From contig USQA01000043.1 in the NCBI GenBank assembly GCA_900556695.1, positions 1-8,877 of the forward strand: a stretch of DNA of 8,877 nucleotides, in the 5' to 3' direction. The notes beneath the pieces were generated by a model that was given only the letters and a program-made list of their open reading frames with translations, was not told the origin of the DNA and did not search any database. The position numbers and the translations under genes are program-made. Source of the DNA: an uncultured Clostridium sp. GTDB taxonomy: Bacteria; Bacillota; Clostridia; TANB77; CAG-508. Positions 1 to 6,141 of the stretch are shown here, piece by piece (position 1 is the first letter of the stretch; each line of letters starts with the position of its first letter).

Positions 1-280
1 TTCCTGTTAAAATTTCCCCAGCCATAGCTGCTGAATGTGTCATTCCTGAACATCCAACTGTTTCTATTAGCGCTTCTTGGATTATTCCATCTTTCACATT
101 TAATGTCAATTTACAAGCTCCTTGTTGTGGTGCACACCATCCAATACCATGTGTTAATCCTGAAATATCTTTTATTTCTTTAGCTTTTACCCATTTTCCT
201 TCTTCTGGAATTGGTGCTGGTCCATGGTCTACTCCTTTTTTTACAACACACATATTTTCTAATTCTTTTGAATAAATCAT
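1..280 (-). CDS. NifU-like iron-sulfur cluster scaffold protein, N-terminal part (cut by window edge)
   Basis: The first 93 codons of a gene that runs off the left edge. The start is the ATG at 280-278, preceded by AAGGAG (294-289) at 8-nt spacing. The product begins MIYSKELENMCVVKKG and contains HGIGWCAPQQGACKL (residues 45-58) and ETVGCSGMTHSAAMAGE (73-89). Cys 11, 49, 56 and 77 are visible. From memory this matches a clostridial family annotated as iron-sulfur cluster assembly scaffold (NifU-like), often encoded next to a GGGtGRT-family protein; that partner would lie outside this window. The GCSGMTHSA stretch resembles the second Cys region of the NifU N-terminal domain. The role would be cytosolic Fe-S cluster assembly or carriage, but the exact client is not known. 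It is separated from the upstream operon by 156 bp with a hairpin and its own promoter, so it is probably a separate transcription unit. The family call is fairly safe; the function is inferred from homology. Confidence 0.75.
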   Translation of the reverse strand, partial: MIYSKELENMCVVKKGVDHGPAPIPEEGKWVKAKEIKDISGLTHGIGWCAPQQGACKLTLNVKDGIIQEALIETVGCSGMTHSAAMAGEILTG

Positions 281-312
281 TTTATTTGCTCCTTTCATTT
301 TTTCCATTTTAT

Positions 313-342
313 AGTATATTTGTTTTTATAAGTTATCTGCAA
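313..342 (-). promoter_or_regulatory. Predicted promoter of the NifU-like gene
   Basis: On the minus strand a -35-like TTGCAG (342-337) and a -10-like TATACT (318-313) are separated by 18 bp. The next bases give a second possible -10, TATAAA. It would start transcription about 30 nt before the ribosome binding site of the NifU-like gene. Seen by eye only; AT-rich sequence produces such matches easily. Confidence 0.45.
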
Positions 343-388
343 TTTATTTGTTTGAATTTTTTATTTTCTTGACAGTTAACTTAAAAAA

Positions 389-427
389 TTAATAACATTA
401 TTAATTGGGCAGACATATTCTCTGCCC
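389..427. terminator. Hairpin pair in the 156-bp gap between the yezG-like gene and the NifU-like gene
   Basis: Two adjacent inverted repeats lie just past the stop codon of the immunity gene. The GC-rich one has 7-bp arms GGGCAGA/TCTGCCC (407-413 and 421-427) with a 7-nt loop; its T-run (TTTTTATTTTT) is on the plus-strand side. The second is an A/T-only palindrome (about 389-408, arms AATTAATAA/TTATTAATT) that, read on the minus strand, is followed by TTTT. Together they probably end the gap-to-yezG transcript and may also stop plus-strand transcription. The U-tract of the strong hairpin faces the wrong way for the known genes, so the minus-strand terminator role is less certain. Confidence 0.5.
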
Positions 428-436
428 TTTTTATTT

Positions 437-1141
437 TTATTTATTTTCTTGATTATTTTTCATTTTTCTAATTTCTTCTTGCGATAATAAAATCTGATTT
501 TTATTTTTTCTTTCTTCTTTTGAAACTATATATTCTACATTTTTATCAGTTTCAGAATCTTCAGTATTATAATCAATTATATTTCCTACATCTTTTACAT
601 AAATTCCAAATTGATATATTTCTTTTCTAGTTAAGGTTTTAGCCCCAAGCACAAATCTTTTTAATATTTCTTTATCTTTTTTGCTTACTTGTTCAGGTCC
701 TATTCCTAAATATTTAAATCTCCATATTATATGTCTTTCATAGCTTGTAAAATTACTTCTTTTCAAATCTTCATAGTCATATTCTACTCTGACTCTAGAG
801 TTTTCAATAATTAATGTTATATTACTCCATGCTTCTGTATCTACTTTTCTAAATTCTTCTCTTAACTGTTTTATTTTATTAAATAATAATTCTACAAGTT
901 TAAAATATTGGTTTTCGTCTAAATTAAATTTATTAGGAATTTCATAGACATTTACTGGCTTTTTCTTTAATACTCCTTTTGGAATATAATAGAAAAATAA
1001 TTCACCTGTTTTTACATTTTTGGGCATATCTATTACACAACTATATAAATATAATTTATCCCATTTTTCTGGAATCATATAAAAGAGTTCCTTTTGTATT
1101 TCTTCATATATATCTTTTATTTTTTTCGTATGATTTAACAT
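437..1141 (-). CDS. YezG/DUF600-family immunity protein (antitoxin of polymorphic toxins), with long C-terminal tail
   Basis: 234 residues. The N-terminal about 155 residues match the YezG (DUF600) family: IPEKWDKLYLY (23-33), LREEF (93-97), W105, EYDYEDL (120-126) and SYERHIIWRFKYLGI (133-147). Bacillus subtilis YezG neutralises the LXG-type DNase toxin YeeF, so the family role is cytosolic protection against a polymorphic toxin; the toxin this one would bind is unknown. Residues about 155-234 form a Lys/Glu/Asn-rich tail that goes beyond the family's usual length of about 150 and shows no domain I recognise. It starts 6 bp after the gpmI stop codon, with AGGAAG directly before the ATG and AAGGA about 10 nt upstream inside gpmI, so translation is probably coupled to gpmI. 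No toxin gene, signal peptide or membrane segment is visible nearby. Family membership is well supported; true immunity activity is inferred. Confidence 0.82.
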   Translation of the reverse strand: MLNHTKKIKDIYEEIQKELFYMIPEKWDKLYLYSCVIDMPKNVKTGELFFYYIPKGVLKKKPVNVYEIPNKFNLDENQYFKLVELLFNKIKQLREEFRKVDTEAWSNITLIIENSRVRVEYDYEDLKRSNFTSYERHIIWRFKYLGIGPEQVSKKDKEILKRFVLGAKTLTRKEIYQFGIYVKDVGNIIDYNTEDSETDKNVEYIVSKEERKNKNQILLSQEEIRKMKNNQENK

Positions 1142-1147
1142 CTTCCT

Positions 1148-2689
1148 CTATTCCTTATCTAATAAACTTTCTCCTGTCATTTCTTCTGGCTTTTCAAGAT
1201 TCATTAAATCAAGCATTGTTGGTGCTAAATCTGCTAGTTTTCCACCTGATTTTAGTTTTATTTTTTCATTGTCTGATACTAATATAAGTGGTACAGGGTT
1301 TGTTGTATGAGCTGTATGAGGCTCTCCTGTACTGTAATCTATCATTTGTTCAGCATTTCCATGATCTGCTGTAATTAATAAATTACCTTTTTTATTTTCA
1401 ACTAATTCTACTACTTTTCCTACGCATTCATCCACAGTTTCAACTGCTTTTATTGCTGCTTCTAAGCTTCCTGTGTGTCCTACCATATCTGTGTTTGCAT
1501 AGTTTAAAATTATAGAATCATATTTGTCAGATTTTATTGCTTCTAGAACTTTATCAGTTACTTCATATGCACTCATTTCTGGTTTTAAATCATAAGTTTC
1601 AACTTTTGGAGATGGAACTAATATTCTATCTTCTCCTTCATATTGTTTTTCTTCTCCTCCGTTAAAGAAGAATGTTACATGTGCATATTTTTCTGTTTCT
1701 GCTATACGTAGTTGTGTATAACCTTTATTGCTAATATATTCTCCAAATGTATTTTTTAATTGCTCTTTGTTAAATGCAATGTGAACATTTGGCATTGTTT
1801 CATCATAACTTGTAAAACATACAAAATATAATTTTAAATCTTTTTTAGTTTCAAATGCATCAAATTTAGGATCTACTAATGCTCTTGTTATTTCTCTTGC
1901 TCTATCTGGTCTAAAGTTGAAGAATATAACAGAATCATTTTTTCCTATTGTTGCAATTGGCTCTTCACCATTACATATTAATGTTGGTTCTACAAATTCA
2001 TCAAATACTTCTTTTTGGTATGAGTCTTCTATTGCTTTTATACTACTTCCTGCTTTATGACCTTCACCATTTACTAGTGCATCATAACATTTTTTAACTC
2101 TTTCCCATCTTTTGTCTCTGTCCATACTGTAAAATCTTCCTGATAAACTTGCTATTTTGCCTATTTCTTTTTCATTCATTTTATCTTGTAATTTTATTAT
2201 ATAACTTTCAGCTGATGCTGGCGGTGTATCTCTACCATCTAAGAAGCAGTGTACATACACATCTTCAAAGTCTCTTCTTTTTGCCATTTCCAATAATCCA
2301 TATAAATGACGATTATGACTATGCACACCTCCATCAGATACTAATCCTAAAATGTGTAATTTTGAATTATTTTTCTTACAATTTTCAATTGCTGCTATAA
2401 ATTCTGGATTTGTAAAAAATTCTCCATCTTCGATTGATTTTGTAATTCTTGTTAATTCTTGATAAACAATTCTTCCTGCTCCTATATTTGTATGTCCAAC
2501 CTCTGAATTTCCCATTTGTCCTTTTGGTAGTCCTACAGCTAATCCACTTGTATTAATATCTACATTTGGATATTTCTTCATTAATTTATCAATATTAGGA
2601 GTTTTTGCAAGCTTTATTGCATTACCATCCTTGTTCTTATTATCTCCAAAACCATCTAATATCATTAGCATTGTTAATTTGTCTTTCAT
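1148..2689 (-). CDS. gpmI: 2,3-bisphosphoglycerate-independent phosphoglycerate mutase
   Basis: Interconverts 3-phosphoglycerate and 2-phosphoglycerate in cytosolic glycolysis, using two Mn ions and a phosphoserine intermediate. At 513 residues it has the normal full length. The phosphatase-like domain starts with ILDGFG (10-15; Asp12 is a metal ligand) and has the catalytic Ser62 in MGNSEVGHTNIGAGR. The transferase domain carries GGVHSH (His123) and DGRDTPP (151-157). C-terminal metal and substrate residues are visible in EKYAHVTFFFNGG (333-345), YANTDMVGHTG (397-407) and ITADHGNAEQM (439-449). The start codon is preceded by AAGGATGG at 6-nt spacing; an ATG overlapping that site is out of frame. 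It lies 130 bp after tpiA, the longest gap in the pgk-tpiA-gpmI series, and 6 bp before the yezG-like gene. All active-site motifs are intact. Confidence 0.97.
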   Translation of the reverse strand: MKDKLTMLMILDGFGDNKNKDGNAIKLAKTPNIDKLMKKYPNVDINTSGLAVGLPKGQMGNSEVGHTNIGAGRIVYQELTRITKSIEDGEFFTNPEFIAAIENCKKNNSKLHILGLVSDGGVHSHNRHLYGLLEMAKRRDFEDVYVHCFLDGRDTPPASAESYIIKLQDKMNEKEIGKIASLSGRFYSMDRDKRWERVKKCYDALVNGEGHKAGSSIKAIEDSYQKEVFDEFVEPTLICNGEEPIATIGKNDSVIFFNFRPDRAREITRALVDPKFDAFETKKDLKLYFVCFTSYDETMPNVHIAFNKEQLKNTFGEYISNKGYTQLRIAETEKYAHVTFFFNGGEEKQYEGEDRILVPSPKVETYDLKPEMSAYEVTDKVLEAIKSDKYDSIILNYANTDMVGHTGSLEAAIKAVETVDECVGKVVELVENKKGNLLITADHGNAEQMIDYSTGEPHTAHTTNPVPLILVSDNEKIKLKSGGKLADLAPTMLDLMNLEKPEEMTGESLLDKE

Positions 2690-2819
2690 TTTTTCCCATC
2701 CTTTTCTACCTTTTAGTAACTTAAATAACTAATTTTCTTTAGTTTTATTGTGCTACTTTTATTGTTTATTTATTCTATTATTTACTTTAACAAATTAAAA
2801 CTTGTTACTAATCTTTTGT
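2690..2819. other. tpiA-gpmI intergenic region with a weak possible promoter
   Basis: 130 bp, almost only A and T. Read on the minus strand it has a poor -35 (TTTTAA, 2799-2794) 17 bp before a fair -10 (TAGAAT, 2776-2771), and a short weak inverted repeat AACAA/TTGTT (about 2804-2787). No convincing terminator stands between tpiA and gpmI, so read-through is expected; a secondary internal promoter for gpmI and the yezG-like gene is possible but weakly supported. Confidence 0.3.
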
Positions 2820-3572
2820 TTACTTATTATAATTTACTATTTTGCTAAATTCTTCTGATTTCAAACTAGCTCCTCCGACCAATCCTCCATCTATGTCTGA
2901 CATTTCAAATAGTTCTTTAGCATTTGAGCTTTTTACACTTCCGCCATACTGTATTATAACTCCATTTGCTACATTTTGTCCATAGATTTGACAAATTTCG
3001 TCTCTTATTGCTTTTATTGAGTTATTTGCATCTTCACTTGTCGCTGTTTTTCCTGTTCCTATAGCCCATATTGGTTCATATGCAATAATTGTATTTTTTA
3101 CTTGTTCATCTGTTAATCCTTCTAATGCTAATTTTGTTTGATTTGTAATTATTTTTACAGTCTCACCATTTTCTCTTTGTTCTAGTGTTTCTCCTACACA
3201 GACAATAGGTTTTAATCCATTTGCAAATGCTGCTTTTATTTTTTTATTAACTGTTTCATCTGTTTCATTAAAATATTGTCTTCTTTCAGAATGCCCAATA
3301 ATAACATATTCCACATTTATTGATTTTAACATTTGTGCTGAAATTTCTCCTGTATATGCTCCTTTTTCTTCATAGTGCATATTTTGTGCTCCTATTTTTA
3401 TGTTTGTATTTTGTGCTGTTAATAATGCATAAAACAAATCTGTATATGGCACACATAAAATCACTTCATTTTCTGTATCTTTTACAAGAGGTGTTAACTC
3501 TTCTATAAATTGTATTGCTTCATTTGGAAGCATATTCATTTTCCAGTTTCCTGCTATTACTTTTTTTCTCAT
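2820..3572 (-). CDS. tpiA: Triosephosphate isomerase
   Basis: Interconverts dihydroxyacetone phosphate and glyceraldehyde 3-phosphate; a cytosolic TIM-barrel enzyme, normally a dimer. 250 residues is the usual length. Active-site residues are all present: Asn9 and Lys11 in AGNWKMN (7-13), the electrophile His94 in IIGHSERR (91-98), the catalytic base Glu166 in AYEPIWAIGTGKTAT (164-178, followed by the mobile phosphate-gripping loop), and the phosphate-binding YGGSV (209-213) and LVGGASL (231-237). The start ATG (3572-3570) follows AAGGGAG (3587-3581) at 8-nt spacing. It begins 24 bp after the pgk stop with no terminator between, so it belongs to the pgk-tpiA-gpmI transcript. Confidence 0.98.
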   Translation of the reverse strand: MRKKVIAGNWKMNMLPNEAIQFIEELTPLVKDTENEVILCVPYTDLFYALLTAQNTNIKIGAQNMHYEEKGAYTGEISAQMLKSINVEYVIIGHSERRQYFNETDETVNKKIKAAFANGLKPIVCVGETLEQRENGETVKIITNQTKLALEGLTDEQVKNTIIAYEPIWAIGTGKTATSEDANNSIKAIRDEICQIYGQNVANGVIIQYGGSVKSSNAKELFEMSDIDGGLVGGASLKSEEFSKIVNYNK

Positions 3573-3596
3573 AATTCTTTCTCCCTTATTTACATT

Positions 3597-4781
3597 TTAT
3601 TTGTCTTGTAAGCACTCTATTCCTGGTAATTTTTTACCTTCTAAAAATTCTAAAGAAGCTCCTCCTCCTGTTGAAATATGAGTCATTTTATTTTCTAATC
3701 CTGCTTTTCTTACTGCAGCAGCTGAATCTCCTCCACCTATAATTGTTGTTGCATCTATTTGAGATAATACTTCTGCTATACTATTTGTTCCTATTGCAAA
3801 TTGATCAAATTCAAATAATCCTAAAGGGCCATTCCATACTACTGTTTTGGCCTTTTTAATCTCTTCAGCAAACATTTTTATTGATTCTTCGCCAATATCA
3901 AATCCTTCCCATCCTTCTGGTATTTCTGTCCATGATACAGTTTTACTTTCTGTGTCTGGTTTGAATTCTTTTCCTATTTTTGTGTCAATTGGAAGCATTA
4001 ATTTTACACCTTTATTTTTAGCTTTTTCCATTAGTTCTTTTGCTAAATCTAATTTATCCATTTCGCAAATTGAATTTCCAACTTCATATCCTTGTGCTTT
4101 AAAGAATGTATATGCCATTCCTCCACCAATTATTAAAGTATCTACTTTTTCTAATAAACTATCTATAACTCCTATTTTATCTGAAACTTTAGCTCCACCC
4201 ATAATTGCTACAAATGGTCTTTCAGGATTATTTAATGCATTTCCTAAAAATTTCAATTCTTTTTCAATCAAAAATCCTGATACTGCTGGTAAATATTGTG
4301 CTACTCCTGATGTTGAACTATGTGCTCTATGTGCTGCACCAAAGGCATCATTTACATATATTTCTGCCATACTTGCTAATTGTTTACTAAATTCTGGATC
4401 ATTATCTGTTTCTTCTCTATGGAATCTAACATTTTCTAGTAACATTATTTGACCATTTTGTAAGTTTTTAGCTTTAGATTTTGCATCTTCTCCTATTACA
4501 TCATTTGCCATAATAATTTCTTTATTTAATAATTTTGATAATTCTTTTGCTACTGGTTTTAATGAAAATTCTGGTTTAAATTCTCCTTTTGGTCTTCCTA
4601 AATGTGAGCATAAAATAATTGCACAATTATTTTCTAATAAATATTTTATTGTTGGTAAGGCTGCAACTATTCTTGTGTTATCTGTTATGTTTTTTTCTTC
4701 ATCCATTGGTACATTAAAATCACATCTTACTAATACTTTCTTATTTTTTAAATCGATATCTTTTATTGTTTTTTTATTCAT
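3597..4781 (-). CDS. pgk: Phosphoglycerate kinase
   Basis: Transfers the acyl phosphate of 1,3-bisphosphoglycerate to ADP, the first ATP-yielding step of glycolysis; a cytosolic two-domain monomer. 394 residues is the standard bacterial length. N-domain substrate motifs: VLVRCDFNVP (16-25; Asp21, Asn23) and CSHLGRPKG (58-66; His60, Arg63). The linker and hinge show GFLIEKELKFL (169-179). C-domain nucleotide motifs: MGGAKVSDKI (194-203), NGPLGLFE (317-324), GGGDSAAAV (349-357) and TGGGASLE (371-378). The ATG at 4781 follows a perfect AGGAGG (4795-4790) at 8-nt spacing. It is the first gene of the pgk-tpiA-gpmI-yezG-like run. A strong gap terminator and a predicted promoter lie just upstream, so pgk can probably be transcribed both by read-through and independently of gap. 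Confidence 0.98.
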   Translation of the reverse strand: MNKKTIKDIDLKNKKVLVRCDFNVPMDEEKNITDNTRIVAALPTIKYLLENNCAIILCSHLGRPKGEFKPEFSLKPVAKELSKLLNKEIIMANDVIGEDAKSKAKNLQNGQIMLLENVRFHREETDNDPEFSKQLASMAEIYVNDAFGAAHRAHSSTSGVAQYLPAVSGFLIEKELKFLGNALNNPERPFVAIMGGAKVSDKIGVIDSLLEKVDTLIIGGGMAYTFFKAQGYEVGNSICEMDKLDLAKELMEKAKNKGVKLMLPIDTKIGKEFKPDTESKTVSWTEIPEGWEGFDIGEESIKMFAEEIKKAKTVVWNGPLGLFEFDQFAIGTNSIAEVLSQIDATTIIGGGDSAAAVRKAGLENKMTHISTGGGASLEFLEGKKLPGIECLQDK

Positions 4782-4853
4782 ATAAAAAACCTCCTATTTT
4801 TTCTTATAAATACTAATATATACAGTATTTACCTTTTTTCGAAATCCAATACA

Positions 4854-4882
4854 ATTGTATATCAAAAAAGAACACTTTTCAA
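4854..4882 (-). promoter_or_regulatory. Predicted pgk promoter, interlocked with the gap terminator
   Basis: On the minus strand TTGAAA (4882-4877) and TACAAT (4859-4854) are separated by exactly 17 bp, close to the vegetative sigma consensus. The -35 lies in the loop and arm of the gap terminator hairpin and the terminator U-tract forms the spacer. The same element, with the same spacing, stands in front of gap (6044-6016), which supports the call. Transcription would start near 4847, giving a leader of about 65 nt that ends in AGGAGG. Confidence 0.65.
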
Positions 4883-4892
4883 GTGTTCTTTT
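4862..4892 (-). terminator. Intrinsic terminator of gap
   Basis: A perfect 12-bp stem, arms AAAAGAACACTT and AAGTGTTCTTTT (4892-4881 and 4877-4866), with a 3-nt GAA loop; the U-tract TTTTTT partly forms the stem and runs on to about 4864. It lies about 20 bp after the gap stop codon. It probably makes gap mRNA more abundant than pgk mRNA, the usual pattern in glycolytic clusters. Confidence 0.85.
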
Positions 4893-4911
4893 AACTTTTT
4901 TATATATACTT

Positions 4912-5928
4912 TTAACCAATTTCTGCAAAGTATTTTATTGTTCTTACCATTTGACTTGTATATGAGTTTTCATTATCATACCAAGATACTACTTGAACTT
5001 GATATAATCCTTCATCTATCTTTGTTACCATTGTTTGTGTACTATCAAATAATGAACCATATCTCATTCCAATTACATCTGAAGATACTAATTCTTCATC
5101 TGTATATCCAAATGATTGATTTGAAGCTTCTTTCATAGCTTTATTTATTGATTCTTCTGTAATATCATTTCCTTTTACAACTGCAACTAATATAGTAGTT
5201 GAACCTGTTGGAACTGGTACTCTTTGTGCAGAACCAATTAATTTTCCATTTAATTCTGGAATTACTAATCCAATTGCTTTTGCTGCTCCTGTAGAGTTTG
5301 GTACTATATTTACAGCAGCTGCTCTTGCTCTTCTTAGATTTCCTTTTCTATGTGGTCCATCTAAAAGCATTTGATCTCCTGTATATGCATGTACAGTTGT
5401 CATTATTCCAGATTGAATTTCTGCATAATCATTTAATGCTTTTGCCATTGGTGCTAAACAGTTTGTAGTACATGATGCTGCTGATATAATCTTATCTTCA
5501 GCTGTTAATACATTTTCATTTACTCCAAATACTACTGTTTTTAAATCTTTTCCAGCTGGTGCTGAAATTACAACTTTTTTAGCTCCTGCATCAATATGTG
5601 CTTGTGCTTTTTCTTTTGATGTATAGAATCCTGTACATTCTAATACAACATCTACTCCAATTTCTCCCCAAGGTAAATCTTTTGCATCTTTTTCTGCATA
5701 TATTTTAATTGTTTTTCCATCTACTGTTATAGAATCTTCTCCAGCAACAACTGTATCTGCTTTTTCATATTTTCCTTGTGCTGAATCATATTTTAATAAA
5801 TGAGCTAACATTTCAGGACTTGTTAAGTCATTTATTGCAACTATTTCATATCCTTCCTCTCCAAACATTTGTCTAAATGCAAGACGTCCAATACGTCCAA
5901 AACCGTTAATGGCTACTTTTACTGACAT
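4912..5928 (-). CDS. gap: Glyceraldehyde-3-phosphate dehydrogenase (NAD-type)
   Basis: Oxidises and phosphorylates glyceraldehyde 3-phosphate to 1,3-bisphosphoglycerate with NAD+; a cytosolic tetramer. 338 residues, full length. The Rossmann fold opens with INGFGRIGR (7-15), and Asp34 in AINDL is the residue that favours NAD over NADP. The active site is intact: Cys153 in SAASCTTNCLAP (149-160) and His180 in TTVHAYTGDQ (177-186). PHRKGNLRRARAAA (192-205), NSTGAAKAIG and the C-terminal WYDNENSY are also typical. The ATG (5928-5926) follows AAGGAGG (5942-5936) at 7-nt spacing. It has its own promoter upstream and a strong terminator downstream, so it is likely mainly monocistronic. No cggR regulator gene precedes it, unlike many Bacillota gap operons. 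Confidence 0.98.
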   Translation of the reverse strand: MSVKVAINGFGRIGRLAFRQMFGEEGYEIVAINDLTSPEMLAHLLKYDSAQGKYEKADTVVAGEDSITVDGKTIKIYAEKDAKDLPWGEIGVDVVLECTGFYTSKEKAQAHIDAGAKKVVISAPAGKDLKTVVFGVNENVLTAEDKIISAASCTTNCLAPMAKALNDYAEIQSGIMTTVHAYTGDQMLLDGPHRKGNLRRARAAAVNIVPNSTGAAKAIGLVIPELNGKLIGSAQRVPVPTGSTTILVAVVKGNDITEESINKAMKEASNQSFGYTDEELVSSDVIGMRYGSLFDSTQTMVTKIDEGLYQVQVVSWYDNENSYTSQMVRTIKYFAEIG

Positions 5929-5946
5929 AATTCTTCCTCCTTTTTA

Positions 5947-5973
5947 GTTAAATATACTAATATATTATTTAAC
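5947..5973. repeat. Inverted repeat in the gap leader, next to the ribosome binding site
   Basis: Perfect 8-bp arms GTTAAATA/TATTTAAC (5973-5966 and 5954-5947) around an 11-nt loop, ending 4 nt before the gap Shine-Dalgarno sequence. In the mRNA this could form a weak A/U stem that shapes access to the ribosome site. The loop holds TATATTAGTA; the 12-mer ATATATTAGTAT it belongs to also occurs in the pgk leader, without the flanking arms. Confidence 0.4.
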
Positions 5974-5984
5974 TCTTTTGTTTT

Positions 5985-6017
5985 ATAGTATTACCTTTAT
6001 TCTTAAGGCAATACTAT
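5985..6017. promoter_or_regulatory. Inverted repeat over the predicted gap transcription start (operator or 5' stem-loop)
   Basis: 13-bp arms ATAGTATTGCCTT and AAGGTAATACTAT (6017-6005 and 5997-5985), with one G-T pair and a 7-nt loop. The outer arm overlaps the last bases of the predicted -10 and the predicted start near 6009. It could be a repressor operator, or a hairpin at the very 5' end of the gap mRNA. Which one cannot be told from sequence. Confidence 0.5.
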
Positions 6018-6044
6018 TTTATATCAAAAAAAATTACTTTTCAA
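6016..6044 (-). promoter_or_regulatory. Predicted gap promoter
   Basis: On the minus strand TTGAAA (6044-6039), a 17-bp spacer, then TAAAAT (6021-6016), close to the vegetative sigma consensus. A 42-bp block containing it (6050-6009) matches 36 of 42 positions of the block in front of pgk (4888-4847), including both hexamers except for one base. Transcription would start near 6009 and give a leader of about 80 nt. Confidence 0.65.
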
Positions 6045-6064
6045 GTCTTCATCATACTTTTTTA

Positions 6065-6094
6065 ATAGAATAAAGTATAATTCATTTATTCTAT
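6065..6094. repeat. A/T-rich inverted repeat between the 179-codon gene and the gap promoter
   Basis: Perfect 10-bp arms ATAGAATAAA/TTTATTCTAT (6065-6074 and 6085-6094) with a 10-nt loop. It follows the main terminator at 6102-6139 directly and could act as a back-up terminator, but no clean U-tract follows it on the minus strand. Confidence 0.35.
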
Positions 6095-6101
6095 ATAAAA
6101 T

Positions 6102-6139
6102 AAATAAGGATAAAGCAAAATTTTGCTCTATCCTTATTT
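6102..6139 (-). terminator. Strong intrinsic terminator of the 179-codon gene
   Basis: A nearly perfect 38-nt palindrome starting 2 nt after the stop codon. Its arms start with AAATAAGGATA and form up to 19 pairs with one G-U, closing through AAAATTTT. On the minus strand it is followed by ATTTTATATAG, a moderate U-tract. It separates this gene from the gap promoter. Confidence 0.75.
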
Positions 6140-6141
6140 GG

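Noticed and set aside
1142..1147. Separate promoter for the immunity gene
   Set aside because: Only 6 bp separate it from gpmI; a promoter would have to lie inside the gpmI coding sequence and no convincing one was noticed.
979..1287. Plus-strand reading frame rich in Leu and Phe, looking like a membrane protein
   Set aside because: It is antisense to the immunity gene and gpmI; hydrophobic translations are expected opposite Lys/Glu/Asn-rich AT-rich genes. The same applies to plus-strand frames at 2149-2400, 3320-3508, 3847-4452, 4205-4390, 4938-5138 and 7196-7856.
2787..2804. Terminator between tpiA and gpmI
   Set aside because: Only a 5-bp AACAA/TTGTT stem with no U-tract; too weak to count.
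5929..6008. Riboswitch or T-box in the gap leader
   Set aside because: The leader is only about 80 nt, A/T-rich, with no conserved motif I recognise and no terminator/antiterminator pair before the ribosome site.
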